NCBI GenBank assembly: GCA_028532985.1 | Contig: JANCIK010000004.1 | Location: forward strand, 2,294,001 to 2,358,000 | Reading direction: 5' to 3' | DNA from: Stropharia rugosoannulata | Taxonomy: Eukaryota; Basidiomycota; Agaricomycetes; Agaricales; Strophariaceae | DNA length: 64,000 nt | Shown: piece by piece, positions 11,545-22,761 of the stretch | Numbering within the stretch: position 1 is the stretch's first letter | Layout: each line of letters opens with the position of its first letter | Translations under genes and position numbers: made by a program | The notes under the pieces: generated by a model | The model's database searches: none | Seen by the model: only the letters and a program-made list of their open reading frames with translations | What the model was told of the DNA's origin: nothing

Positions 11545-12101
11545 ACAATTAATCACTTACATACATACCCTAACCTACCCTCACACTTCTCTATTCCAAT
11601 AATACTTACGTTTAGATGAGAGGTGCACAAAAATATCCAAAGCATCACTTGTTCCTCATTAATTCTAAGCAAAACCGACGAACGTACATATGGATGAACA
11701 GGACTTTTTCATTGCCAGTATTTTAACTATTACATCTCCGGTGTTCTTTACACTCATAAATAGCACTAAGTAAGCTTAGCAACAGTATAGAGTGCACAAT
11801 CATATCCATTTATTTTATTAGAGACCGAACAGTTGCATTCTGCAAGGACTTGGAAGCTTGACTGTGGTAAGTACGTTGAACAATCTGTAACAAAATCATG
11901 GCCTGCTAACCGAACACCTTTTCAATTCGTGGTGAACGAAAGGTCAAACTATGTGGTATTTCAAGTTTCAATAGTATGGTAGAATGCCATCTTTCAGCTT
12001 CAAGATGAAAAATGCATGACTAAATATCAGATAGACAAAAACGAACCTCCTAGACCGGAAGGCTGGAAGGGAATGTTTAGATGAAGGAGTGAAGCCAGCT
12101 A
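11545..12101. other. AT-rich intergenic stretch, no gene seen
   Basis: About 560 bp between the NUR1 stop and the left end of the inverted-repeat element. It is AT-rich with no open frame of convincing codon pattern and no RNA gene I can recognise. It probably contains the NUR1 3' UTR. Confidence 0.5.
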
Positions 12102-12811
12102 AGGCTCCAACCATACAGTATATGTATACGGCTGAGGGCATATATATACGGATATGGTTTGTATACCGTATACCAACCGTATATATACGGTTTCCTGCCA
12201 ATGCCATGGAATATATCTGTACTACGTACATAGATGGGTTTACAGAGATCATACATGGTCAATACTAATCAACAGTTCACTTTGCCGCGCTTTTGTTTCC
12301 GCTTCACTGGCTTGTTTATGTCAAATAGCCCACTCCGAATTCAAACTTTGTAAGTATGTAATAGGGCTTCAAGTCTTATTACTTTGGCCTTGGGTAACAT
12401 CCGCAAAGCGACAGGCACCGAGGCACATATGTGACAAGATTTGGAGAATGTGCGCTCAACAGAAACACTACTTGCAGGAGTGACGAGAAAATCTCGAGAT
12501 ATTTGTGCTGTAGTCAGAAATGATAATACAATCTTCTAGAATAAAATGTGAGCTAAATAACTGATCATACGTTCAATTAAAACATGAAATATTGGATTTA
12601 CTTGCCACCGTGCAAGTGGATTGTTGAAATTTGTTGCAATTTGTGATTCCTATTTATGTATCACGCAAACGGAAGCCTCTACCTGCGAGAAATAGGAGTG
12701 TATTTATGACAACCATATACACAACCGTATACCGTATAATTACTGTATGTATATACCAATTTTCAAAAGAGATGTATATGTACGGTATACTATACTGTAC
12801 GGTTGGAGCCT
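12102..12811. mobile_element. MITE-like element with ~30-bp terminal inverted repeats and TA flanks
   Basis: The left end (12102) reads AGGCTCCAACCATACAGTAT and the right end (12811, reverse strand) AGGCTCCAACCGTACAGTAT. The match continues into GTATAC with one indel. Both ends are flanked outside by TA (12100-12101 and 12812-12813), the target duplication left by Tc1/mariner-type transposition. Subterminal DNA is full of short palindromes built from CCGTATA/TATACGG, including a perfect 16-bp palindrome at 12176-12191. The 710-bp interior has no transposase frame, so it would be non-autonomous. Copy number in the genome would settle it. The tRNA gene lies 86 bp beyond the right end. Confidence 0.6.
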
Positions 12812-12897
12812 TACTCTGGACTCTAAACTTTGAAGTGGGAGTCAGGAATCAGGACTTGGAAATTCAAGCAAAAAAAACTGAAGCAGGCAAAAATTAT

Positions 12898-12982
12898 TGC
12901 CCATGCCGAGATTCGAACTCGAGACCCTTGCATGGTCAGATATCCTCATAAGTACAATGCTCTACCGCTGAGCTACACGGGC
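12898..12982 (-). tRNA. tRNA-Ile (UAU) with a 13-nt intron
   Basis: Read on the minus strand, the cloverleaf is complete. Acceptor GCCCGTG pairs with CATGGGC (one G-T), discriminator A at 12898. D arm is GCTC/GAGC with loop AGCGGTA. Anticodon stem TTGTA pairs with TGCAA, and the T arm is TCGAG-TTCGAAT-CTCGG. Box A (TAGCTCAGCGG) and box B (GTTCGAATC) are present. The anticodon loop plus intron is 20 nt; placing the intron at the standard site after position 37 leaves loop CT-TAT-G/A, anticodon UAU. The intron contains ATA able to pair with the anticodon, as is typical. G at position 37 is unusual for a tRNA reading an A-starting codon. Confidence 0.8.
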
Positions 12983-13165
12983 AGTTGATAGCTGACAGAT
13001 ATTGGTGTAGACGTTCCCGCATCACCTATTCATTGTTTTTCAACCAAAAGTGACCGACATGACATTTACAACTGCCGCTCGTCTTCCGCCTTCAGCATCA
13101 ATAGAACACACCAGACAATGTTTATTTGGACTTTCTACGTTCACATGAACTGTCAACGAGCATGG

Positions 13166-14171
13166 TCATGCGGATTTACCACCTGGCGTTGGCGGGAGCA
13201 CGGCTGAAAGGGGGGGATTGTAGTCCTTGGTCTCGTAGCAGCTGCCGGCGGACAGATTCAAAAAGCGCGTGCCCACCCGCCTGCTCTGCTCAGCAGAGTG
13301 CGTGATCCATACGACCGCCTTCAGGGAGTCATCCGTTGAATGCACCTTGTCCACTATAAAGTCTTCCACCAGGAGAGACGACTCCGCGTCCAAAGCCGAT
13401 GTGGGCTCTGTATGTTAAGATAACGGCAGCAGGGTGTCTGATGAGCGCCTAACCAGTGCAGCAGCGTTAATAAGAACAAATTTACATACCGTCGAGGAGC
13501 AAGACTTCCGCGGTGTCGAGCGACAGCGCAGCGGCGATCAGGATGCGCTGGCCTTCGCCTCCGCTCAGTTTCATCCAATCGCGGGTCCATAGCTCTGCGG
13601 GGATCCCCCACATCTGGCCGACATGTATGGCGCGCTTGAGTATCTCTTGCAACCCATTTTCTGCAAGTTGCTCTGCATTTTGTCGTGACTTGAAGTTCGA
13701 GACCGCAGTCAAGAAATCGGCCGGAGTCCCGGGAATGAGAGAGGGTCGTTGCGGGACATACATCACTCGGATCCTATACAGCGGCACATCTGGTTTGTGG
13801 TAAGCATGGTTCACCGAAGCTGTAGAGGGGCTACATACTATCATGTTCCTGAGCTGACCTGCGGACATGAAAATCTTATTCATTGATACTCAAAGAGTTG
13901 AACTCACCTGCCCTGGTAGTTGACACTACCTGAATGAGCTACCAGATTGGCGATACACTTCAACAGCGTTGATTTTCCGGATCCACTTCTGCCTTGCAAA
14001 ACGAGAACGTCTCCTGACAAAATGGAATGACATATTACGCATTAGCATTTCAGAATTTCCAGGTACAATAACTTCACCTTCGTTAACTTTCAAGTTGACA
14101 CCAGAGAACAAATTCTGACCCTTCTCGAGCGAGCAGGCAACGTCTTTGAGTTCCAATACAGGTTTCGGCAT
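13166..14171 (-). CDS. Stand-alone ABC-type ATPase
   Basis: Single ATP-binding cassette of about 260 residues with no membrane domain. All motifs are present after splicing: Walker A GRSGSGKST, Q-loop YVPQRPSL, signature LSGGEGQR, Walker B VLLLDEPTSALD (split by an intron after LLLD) and H-loop WITHS. Start ATG 14171 (MPKPVLELKDVACSLEKG); the first intron begins at NEG|DVLVLQG. Stop 13166-13168 after PTPGGKSA. The layout resembles half-size ATPases of the FetA/STAR1 type that pair with a separate permease, but no permease gene is nearby, so the substrate is unknown. No targeting peptide is obvious. Confidence 0.8.
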
Positions 14172-14499
14172 TATGGTTCTGTGGGACAGAAGGTAAAAAG
14201 AAGCAACAATGTATTCAATGGGCAACTAAATATGCAAAAAAGGGCCCCGCCACAAGATCACACAGTAGATACTAAATATACAAGCACGTTCGTTCGAACG
14301 GCCAATAAGTGTTCAACGTGGTCGTAAGCGGTATCATCAAACGTATGTTCGTGTTCATTCCATATATGCGAATTCGCAACTTCAGTCATGTAATACCTGT
14401 CCAATCTGCCCCATTGTGAATGTAAATTAAGTTTTGAAACAAATCACATGAAAGCAAGGAATAGTCTAGGATAAGTTAATGTACCTATAGTATCGTTCC
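14172..14499. other. Spacer between TOM40 and ABC ATPase genes
   Basis: A 328-bp stretch with the promoter of the ABC ATPase gene and the TOM40 3' end. A CCAAT motif occurs on the plus strand near 14302 next to a short palindrome CGTTCGAACG. No gene seen. Confidence 0.5.
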
Positions 14500-15758
14500 T
14501 TAAGGCGGGGGAACCATTCCCATCTCCTCCGGTGTCAACGTAGTGCTCTCAATCATGATGCCAACGCCGACTTTGGCGTTGTTCTGTTGGAGAATTGAGG
14601 TTAGAATGACTTCATAACGATGTCTAAGCCGGGCAAGCGTACCTTAAAGTGGTCAATCTCACCCGAAACGAGGAAAGCAAATGCGGGAATGAAGCGTTGT
14701 TCAAGCAAGGCGGATACTTTACCGGTAGAATCGATCTGAGCTCGGAATTGGGCAGCACGGAAATCATAACGAGCACCAAGGGTAGCAATAGCATCCCTGC
14801 GAGTAGGGGCGTTGATGATCTGCAAGTCGGCGGCAACCTCTACCTTCTCGCTCAGCTTCTGCCAGTAAGTCGCCTGGAGGATACCCTGCGGTTGGAGTTG
14901 AGCAGTTGCAATCCAGCTCTTGTCGCTGCTGGTGATTTTGGCCAGGTAAGAATTGGCGAGCTCGGTATTTTGTGCCGAGCGCTGGTAAAGGCTCTCAACA
15001 CCTAAAGCCAGATTTTTGGTGACGGACTGCAGATAGCTGCCAATGTAGACACCGCTGCCATCTGCAGGTGATGGGTTAACAGCTTTAAAGTTAAGGTGAT
15101 AGTCTGAGCCAATGAAGTCATGCTCAAGCTGAATCATATTGTGACCAGCTTGTTGGGAGAGCTATATGGTGTATTGGCATTCCGTTGGGCATTATATATT
15201 ACGATTCGTACCTGAGCTTGTGCCTTGAATATGTTACTAGCAGTCCAGCCATGGTTGAAACGCGCGTTCACGCTTCCTTCGTGGTCCATTGTGCCTTGTA
15301 AGAAGACCTGCACAAGTAAGCACTTGGTTTGGATGGGAACTGAAGAGAGAAATTACATTTTCGCTGGCATAGTTTACGCCAAGACTGTACGAGGCGGGCT
15401 GCACCGAAGAGCCCAGGACAAAGGAGTGCGTCAATTGGAAGAGAGGGTTGTATGAGAGGTTCTTCGTCAAGTCGGCGCGGGCTCCATCGAACATGTAGTT
15501 TGTCAGGTGAACCGCTGCACAACAGGTGAGCTAAAGAGGCTACGGATACAGTGGCTGAGTAAATATACCTTTGGCCTCCTTCTGAGTGTTCTCAACTGAC
15601 CCGGGATATGGCAGCCCGAGATCAGCCCTCCAACGCGTAATTCGGTCATAAGTGCTGAAGAATGATGAAACAGGATTAAAGTAAGAAGGTACTATAGGAG
15701 GTGAGTGCACATTAGAGGAAGGCTGCGCGTCCTTTTCGGATAGAGAATGGGAGGCCAT
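14500..15758 (-). CDS. TOM40: Mitochondrial outer-membrane import channel Tom40
   Basis: Beta-barrel pore of the TOM complex, main entry gate for nuclear-encoded mitochondrial proteins. Start ATG 15758 (MASHSLSEKD); an in-frame Met 17 codons upstream is less likely. Seen: N-terminal disordered region, then YFNPVSSFFSTYDRI, VHLTNYMFDGARADLTKNLS, PLFQLTHSFVLGS, TMDHEGSVNARFNHGW, NMIQLEHDFIGSDYHLNFKA, YLQSVTKNLALGVE, LQATYWQKLSEKVEVAADLQ, GARYDFRAAQFRAQIDSTG and FLVSGEIDHFKNNAKVGVGI. It ends EEMGMVPPP with a stop at 14500-14502. Alternating hydrophobic strands fit the porin fold. About five introns. Confidence 0.96.
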
Positions 15759-16712
15759 AGGGACGGGGAAGCTCGAACTGCAACGGTGGCAAGAGGAAAA
15801 TTGTGCCAAACACCTCCAAACTTTGAACCCGGAGACATCACGTCACCCTAGTGGGCCTACGCTTATTCTACACGTAGTTGTTGTCCAGAAATCCTCCATA
15901 GCCCATTACATAGTACTCAACCAGTCTAGGTCCATCCCTTTTGTTATCACCTTCCATGCTCTTCCACTTGATTGAGCTGTTAAATCAGATGCGCTGTGAG
16001 ACTGCCAACTGGTTCGTTCATCTGTTCACTTCACGTTTAAGGTAGCCTTGAAACGCACCCAAACTACCAGCATGCGCATATAGTACCTATCACGACCTTC
16101 TTCTATTCTTACGGCCTTCTGGTGCCCCATTTCAAGTTACTTCGTTCCACATCGGCTAATTGCCTCCACGTATGTACGGAGACTATTGCAGAAATTACTG
16201 CCTACCTTCTGTGTACGCTTATGTTATTATAAGAGTACTATTTTTTTTTCTTTGAAATAGAGCATCAACCGGAGCCGCATCATGCGGCGCCCATTCGCAT
16301 AAGTTGACATGCCACGTTTTTACTATGGTTGACGTGCTGTAGTCTCTTCGGTACCTCTTGAAAAAAGAGGATAGGGAGATGTATGCGGCTAAACTGCGCA
16401 GTCGCGGCAGATCATCCATGCACTTGAGGCCCTTGGCTGGGGCACAAGAATCAGAAATGGACGGCAAAGTAGATCGCTTGTTGCCATTTACGTAATGCAT
16501 GATCAGATGAATTAAAAGAGAGCCAGTGGTGTGGCGGCGCGCAGCCACAGCGCCGAGCGGGCCAGTCTTCACTCTCATCCATCTCTTGTCTCTTCTTCCT
16601 TCTCCGGAGCGCGTTCCATTCAAGCGCCTCCTGCTTTCCATCGTCACGGAGCTAGCCTCGGCTTGAATTATTTGGTTATACCACTGCTTTGAAGCAGCAA
16701 TCTTGACGCAAT
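15759..16712. other. 954-bp divergent spacer, TOM40 / GT15 gene
   Basis: Holds the promoters of TOM40 (minus) and the mannosyltransferase (plus). A 142-codon minus-strand frame at 16219-16647 is open, but its composition is not protein-like and it has no recognisable domain, so I leave it as non-coding. No RNA gene recognised. Confidence 0.45.
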
Positions 16713-18609
16713 ATGTTAACTCCTATGCGTTATGTTTTCCTCGTGCTGGCCATCGTAGTACGCAGCCCTCCTCGGACGACTCATTGCTCAAATCTAACTT
16801 ACAGTGAACAGATTAGTTTACATTACATTGTTAGTTTCTCCAACGAGAGCTACGGGCGCGCGACATCGCTGTCCTCTCTCAAGTCGAAAGTCGTTGGACC
16901 CCCCTCTAGTACCACCCCAAGCCCGACCGACACTCCATTATCAGTGGACAACAATGTGCATACGAATATCACTTCTCCACAAGGAAGGAAGGCGAAAGCT
17001 GCCTTCGTTATACTAGGTCGGTGTACTCTTGATCAATAACGGCACCTGCTTATCTCTCAGTCTAGCTCGTAACGGCGACCTGAATGGAGTTGTCAGCAGC
17101 ATGAAGCAAGTCGAGGACCGCTTCAACAAACAATTCAAATATCCCTACGTTTTTCTCAACGAACAACCCTTCGACGAGGTTTTCAAGAAGTACCATCGTT
17201 TATTCGACTGAATATCATTTATGCTTAGCCGCTCTCTAGGCGTGTCCGCGACCTGACAGACTCTGACGTGCAGTTCGGTCTTATCCCGAACGACCACTGG
17301 GTGCAACCTGCTCACATTGACGAAGAGAAGGCTACTGCAGCGCGTAACCAAATGGTGAAGGACAATGTTATCTACGGCGGTATGTCACCGTTCAAGCCTC
17401 TCAGCATGACGCGCCGCTCAAGGAAGCATGGCCTCTCACAGGCAGTGTTCCATATCGCAACATGTGTCGCTTCAACTCAGGCGTTAGTGCTCCACACCGC
17501 CCGCTTCTTGTTTCAGTGTTATTAATAAACATGCTGCTCACAGTTCTTCTCCCGGCACGAACTCCTCAAGCCGTTCCAATACTACTGGAGGTGAGTCCAT
17601 AGAGTGGCCGTACCATAAAATTCTAAGCATGCGTTCATAGGGTGGAGTAAGGATATATGCGCACATTCGAGCAGTCGTTATTTTCGTTCTTATCTTTTGT
17701 TATTTTAGGCCTGACGTTAAGTTCTTCTGCGACCTTGATTATGATCCCTTCCTGGTCATGCAAGATCAAAACAAGATGTATGGTAAGTATACCTTGATTC
17801 TTGATCAATTGGAACGTGTAACGAGATCATGTATCATCTATCCAGGCTTCACTGTATCGCTTTACGAATACGAAGCTACGATTCCAACTTTATGGCAAAC
17901 TGTAAAAGGTGTGTGATTTAGCCTCTTACCATCTACATTATTGATGGTTAATGTGCACACTTAAGAGTTCATCAAACTGCATCCCGACCTTGTTGAACCT
18001 GAAAATGCGATGCAATTCCTGTCGGATGATGGAGGAGAGACATATAATCGTTGTCATTGTAGGTCTTCATTTATTCTGGCTATTTTAAATTTTGACGGTG
18101 TTGTATGACAGTCTGGAGTAACTTTGAGATCGGAAACCTGGACCTCTGGAGAGGAGAAGCTTATTCCAAGTTCTTCGATTTCCTTGACGAAAAGGGTGGA
18201 TTCTACTACGAGGTTCTTATCCTTTTACTCCCATTTTCCGACACCTGTATTAATATGTACTCGTTTAGCGCTGGGGTGATGCACCTGTCCACAGCATAGG
18301 TGCTGCTCTGTTTGCCAAAAAGGAACAAATAGTGAGACTCCAAAGCATTTTTTTCGTACACCTTCAGAAACTTATTAAAAAAAATCTTAGCACTTCTTCA
18401 ACGATATTGGTTACCGTCACGAACCTTTTCAACACTGTCCGCAAGGAGAAGCACACAAACGAGGCAAGTGCTGGTGCGATGAATCACAAAACTTTGGTAA
18501 GCAAACCAGACATATCATGTATATTTAACTTTAATGTAACTTTGTGCAACTCCATGTAGATCGCGAATGGTATTCATGTCTAAATAAATACGACGCGATG
18601 TTCAAGTGA
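16713..18609 (+). CDS. Alpha-1,2-mannosyltransferase, KRE2/MNT1/KTR family (GT15)
   Basis: Golgi type II membrane enzyme that adds alpha-1,2-mannose from GDP-mannose to N- and O-linked glycans. Start ATG 16713 (or 16725). Intron 16758-16811 joins LVLAIV|ISLHYIVSF into one signal-anchor helix. A Ser/Thr stem follows, then the catalytic domain: AFVILARNGDLNGVV, FKYPYVFLNEQPFDEVFKK, YGGSVSYRNMCRFNSGFF, LLKPFQYYWRPDVKFFCD, MYGFTVSLYEYEATIPTLW, CHFWSNFEIGNLDLWR and ERWGDAPVHSIGAALF. End HCPQGEAHKRGKCWCDES..LNKYDAMFK, stop 18607-18609. The HFWSNFEI and RWGDAPVHS blocks are diagnostic. About ten short introns. Confidence 0.95.
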
Positions 18610-18808
18610 TCTAGTCCCATATACTTATATGGATTTGTCCACCGTACTTAGACGATGTCGAAATACTGTATTGTAACTCACTTCACTCCATACCTCTAAT
18701 TATTTCCCATTGCATCTGTTAAATTCCAAAAAATAAGGACTTGAAAACAATCATCTCTTGTTTTCTTATTTGGTTTATGAAGTACACGCAAATGACCAAG
18801 AAACGAAG

Positions 18809-21800
18809 TTACAGTATAGATTGCGAGTAGTATTGGTACTATCTTTAAGTTAGACTTGACAATTACATAAAAGGACTGTATGAAACGTACCGAATCGTAT
18901 AGTCTTGTCCAGTTGGATCCTATGGAGCTGTCAATAAGCTTGTTGATATAGTCGCCGATCAACGAATGTGTCAACGTCGGCTGGAAGCGGTCCCGCAGCT
19001 GGTTTGCTGCTTGGTCGCCAGATACAGCAAAGCAAGGCAACGTCGAATCTATTCTCTTATAAGTAATTGTATCTCACGGTCAACTGCAACAAATGACTAA
19101 CCTTTTTGCATAAGTTCAACCAATGCTGTTTACACTCAAGCATTAGAACTTGTGAAGAACTAGGCAATCGACTCACTAATAATCCTGTCACAATGTTTCC
19201 TGGCAGCCTCAAAACCTTCCCGGAAAAGTCTCTTAAACTCCAAGAAAGCTTTCCCATTAGGTCCGCCCAGTACCTCGACATACTCTGGGGGTAGCTTAAA
19301 TGGGGCTGCTTCAAAGCCAATATTCCCTGGTGTGTTACTCAAAATGAAGCCGAAGTCTATGTGAATGAGATGTCCGTCGCGGTCGATAAGAATATTTCCG
19401 TTGTGTCGATCTTTGATCTGCAGTAGGAAAGTTACAATGGAATAACCTTATACAGACATAGTTAGAATTGAAGGCACCGATTGATAGAAATTTACTACCT
19501 GCAAGAGATTTAGCAAAGTTCTGTTGTGCTCTGACGAACTTGGCTGAGGATGGATCGCCATACGTCTATAAATCAGCAATACTAAATGAATGCACTTGAT
19601 AATTGGATAAATTATGATTTACCGATATGAAATGGTCCATTAAAGTTACATGACCAAGTTTTCCGCTAGCCAGTCTTTTAGCATACTCAGCTTTCTTAAT
19701 CGAATGAATTGAAACAGCGTCTGTAATGGTTTCGACTAATCCGGACTGCGACCCTGTTATCATGATACGGAAGCTAGTTTAATCGTTCAGCACCTCCTAC
19801 GGAACATAAGTTTGTTATTGCTCACTATCGTACCCAGCATGGGCAATTCTCTTCGGCCCATATTGCTTGGAACTCACGTACCAACTGAACTGCCAATTGC
19901 TCTTGACGCAAATCGCCACCAGTTTTGACTATGACAGATACACACTCCCAGTTCGCTGTTTGAAATATCAATATCGTCTTTAACTGTCTCTCGTGCATAC
20001 ACACCTAAATGGCCATAGGGAGAGCCATGCCGTATCCGGCTCTAGTAATTGAACAACAAGAGAACTTGAGAACGGAGCGAAAGAAGGAGATCGTGACCAA
20101 TAAGTTAGTTACCTTCTTTGCTGCCCACGATTCGCTAAAAACGACTGCGGATGGGTCAACTTTATTTAACTCGCGCCGAATGATTCCCTCATCCTCGGCG
20201 GACTTGTTTGTACCGCTCAGCACACTTCCTCTCATCATGGCTTCGCCCTCTGTTCCCTTCATACGTTCCATTCTCTCCTCTTCCAGAGCATTCATCTCTT
20301 TCATGATGCGATCACGGATTGCGGCAGCCTCTGCACGGGGTAACCTCATACGAGAGACTTCGCTGGTTCCACCTTGTCGACCTGCATAGCGCTGGTTAGA
20401 CATGCACAAGGTAGGAAATCGAAGTGAGAATAACACACCTGTGCGAGAACTCGTGCTGTCTGACCGGGACGCCCCGTTAGATTTCTGAGCAACTGGAGCT
20501 GGGTCGCGAGTTGAATCGGCATTCAACTGCGCCAGCATGATTGCAGCCGTCCGCATGCGTTCTGAATATTCGTCCAGGGAGAGCATATGAGGTGTATCAC
20601 TTTCGATTTGAGGAGTCTGCAAGATGGAAGGAGATGCTGAATTGGCTCTGCTGATGGACTGCGGTGTAAAGGATTGAGTCAAAGTCGTCGGCCGTGCGCG
20701 TTGTTCATCCTGTGGTTGAGGCGCAAGAGGTGAGGAGCGAGCCCATGTAACCATATCCAATTCCTTGTTCTTGGGTGTTGGGGGCATAATAATGGATTCT
20801 TCAATGACCCGGGACCGCAACGGTTGGTCGCCGCCGTACAGCTGTTCGACCAAATCAATTTCTTCATCATCGTTTGCAAACGTGCTTGTCAATGGTGTTG
20901 CCACAGAGGGATCTAGAAACAGTTTTGGTGTTGCTCCACTAGAATCGGGGTTAACTAAGGCATCCTTGCGGAGAGTGTCAGAGGAGAGACCAAAATCGGA
21001 CCAGCCACCTCGTTGCTCGACTTCTTTGCTGACAACCTTCCTTAATACATCTTTATTAGGTCTTTTAGAGGGATCAAAATCCAGGTCGTCGTTCAAGATT
21101 TCAATAAGGAGGAGGTATGGAGCTCTTTCAGCTGAGTTGAGCACTACAGCTTCACCGGGAGGAATTCTAACTATTCGATGATGTGGGGCGGGTATATTGC
21201 GCCCGTTGCTACTGTCGGATGAGGTGCACCACATAGGCATACAAACCTTGCGGAAGGATTGTGAACGAAACTGGATTTATGTCTACAGAGCGTGGAAAGG
21301 TCGTACCTCCGCTGGCAACTTGTGGTTCAAGGCTGTCAATTCTGCTCGAAGCGCAGATACCCGTGCCGCCTTTGGTACGATCACAAGTCGATTGCATATA
21401 TTTTCAAGACTGAGTAGAAATTTAACCTTATAAAACTTCAAAATCTTAAAGGAAGAGCATGTGAAACCAACAAACCTCCGATATATAGTAGTGACCTCTG
21501 AGCAAATGGATCAGAGACTGCCGATCATATCTTTCGAGCAGTAGATCAGCCCTATGTGCGGCAGCAGCCCGTGCAGGTGTGCGCGCGGATGTGAGGGAAG
21601 GAGAGGACTGAAAAGGGGTAGTACTAGGGTCCGCATCGAATTGCCCCAATGGATCTGACTCTGATAATCTAGGCTTGCGAGCTGTCTGGAGATGAAGAGG
21701 TAGAGCAGGTAGAGTCTGAGCACCCAGAGTACGCCTGCGGCCTAATAGTTTGGGTGGACTCAAAGTCTCAGCACTTTGCTGTACAAGTGGAGGAGTTGGG

Positions 21801-22623
21801 AGATCATCATTATCTGGGCCAGACGAGCCTTCGTCGTCATCGTCATCACCGTTATCACGTTTAAATACGCCTGAACGTGTGGGTGAGTCAGAGACATATG
21901 GGACGTCGTCGCTAGTTGATTGGAATCCGTGCGGACTCTCGTCTTGTTCATCTGCACGTCCTTGTTCGATGGCTACTTGGCCGGCTATCTCGGCCAATTG
22001 TGGCATCGCAGGGGTACCAGCAAGAAGGACACCCAATCCAACAAATACAGGCTCAGCATGGTGTTTGACCTTCCGGCGCCGCGAAGATGCGGGAAGGTTG
22101 AACCCGGAATATGGAGAAGACGAGGGGAGGAGCTGATCGCCAAATACGATTTCATGGCACTTCTGCAGGACACGTTGGCAGATCGCAAAGGACTGGGAAT
22201 TTCTCTGCGCAGATAAATCATTTAAATTGGCCTGCATAAACCATAAGGTCTATTATGATATTGCATAAACGAAAGGGCGGACGTTATAAAGAAAAGTCCA
22301 CACACAATCAGTCCGATATGGGTAGAGCGCTGGGCAGTCTCGACTACGAAACATTCTAACGCGCGCGATTTGGTAGGTCTGGTAACAAGAAGGTGGCTAG
22401 CCTCGAGTCAAAAAATGCGCGCTAGAGAAGACGATAATTCTGTTTACCAAATAAAACCCCAGACGTCGCGTAATTCATGGATTTCTAGCTCTCTGAGTCT
22501 ACGGGTGAGGTAGTAGGTGATGCCTATGTTGTCGGAATATATAAGCAGGTATTTAAGGGCGACATGGACGGAGAAGAAGGAAGAGGAGAGGAAGAGGCGG
22601 AGGAGGAGGGCATGAGAAGACAT
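18809..22623 (-). CDS. PIK1: Phosphatidylinositol 4-kinase, PIK1 / PI4K-beta type
   Basis: Makes PI4P on the Golgi, needed for secretion and, in yeast, in the nucleus. Start taken at 22623 (MSSHALLLRLFLSSSFF). The N-terminal lipid-kinase-unique/helical region reads YSDNIGITYYLTRRLRELEI, VWGFICHLLVTRP, HIGLITLWFMQANLNDLSAQ across two introns. A long Ser/Pro-rich, acidic linker follows, then PYLLLIEILNDDLDFDPSKR. The kinase domain has VKTGGDLRQEQLAVQL, catalytic DRHNGNIL, HLIHIDFGF, PGNIGFEAAPFKLPPEYVEV, LPCFAVSGDQAANQLRDRF, SNWTRLYDSYQYYSQSIL, stop 18809-18811. Residues for ATP and metal binding (DRHNGN, DFG) are intact. Shares a 138-bp divergent spacer with OST3. Confidence 0.94.
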
Positions 22624-22761
22624 GACATCTCCTTGTTCGCCGTCGCGACACGGTGCAAGTCCAGTCCAATATTTAGATCCGTCATGTGATTCGCTTCTCA
22701 CTTCACTGAAACTGACACGTCCAATGCCTGTCTCCGCCTCCAACTAACCACTTTCCTAGTC
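22624..22761. promoter_or_regulatory. Compact divergent promoter, PIK1 / OST3
   Basis: Only 138 bp separate the two start codons, so both genes share a short bidirectional promoter or their 5' UTRs overlap. I see no clear TATA box on either strand. Confidence 0.5.

Noticed and set aside
12154..12483. Open frame inside the inverted-repeat element as a transposase fragment
   Set aside because: No DDE motif or helix-turn-helix; the sequence is low-complexity from the TATA-rich palindromes.
13393..13500. Apparent insertion in the Walker B motif of the ABC ATPase (LLLDG)
   Set aside because: An intron splits the codon; the spliced motif is LLLDEPTSALD.
16219..16647. 142-codon open frame on the minus strand between TOM40 and the GT15 gene
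   Set aside because: Composition is not protein-like, no domain, no matching splice context; it lies in a divergent promoter spacer.
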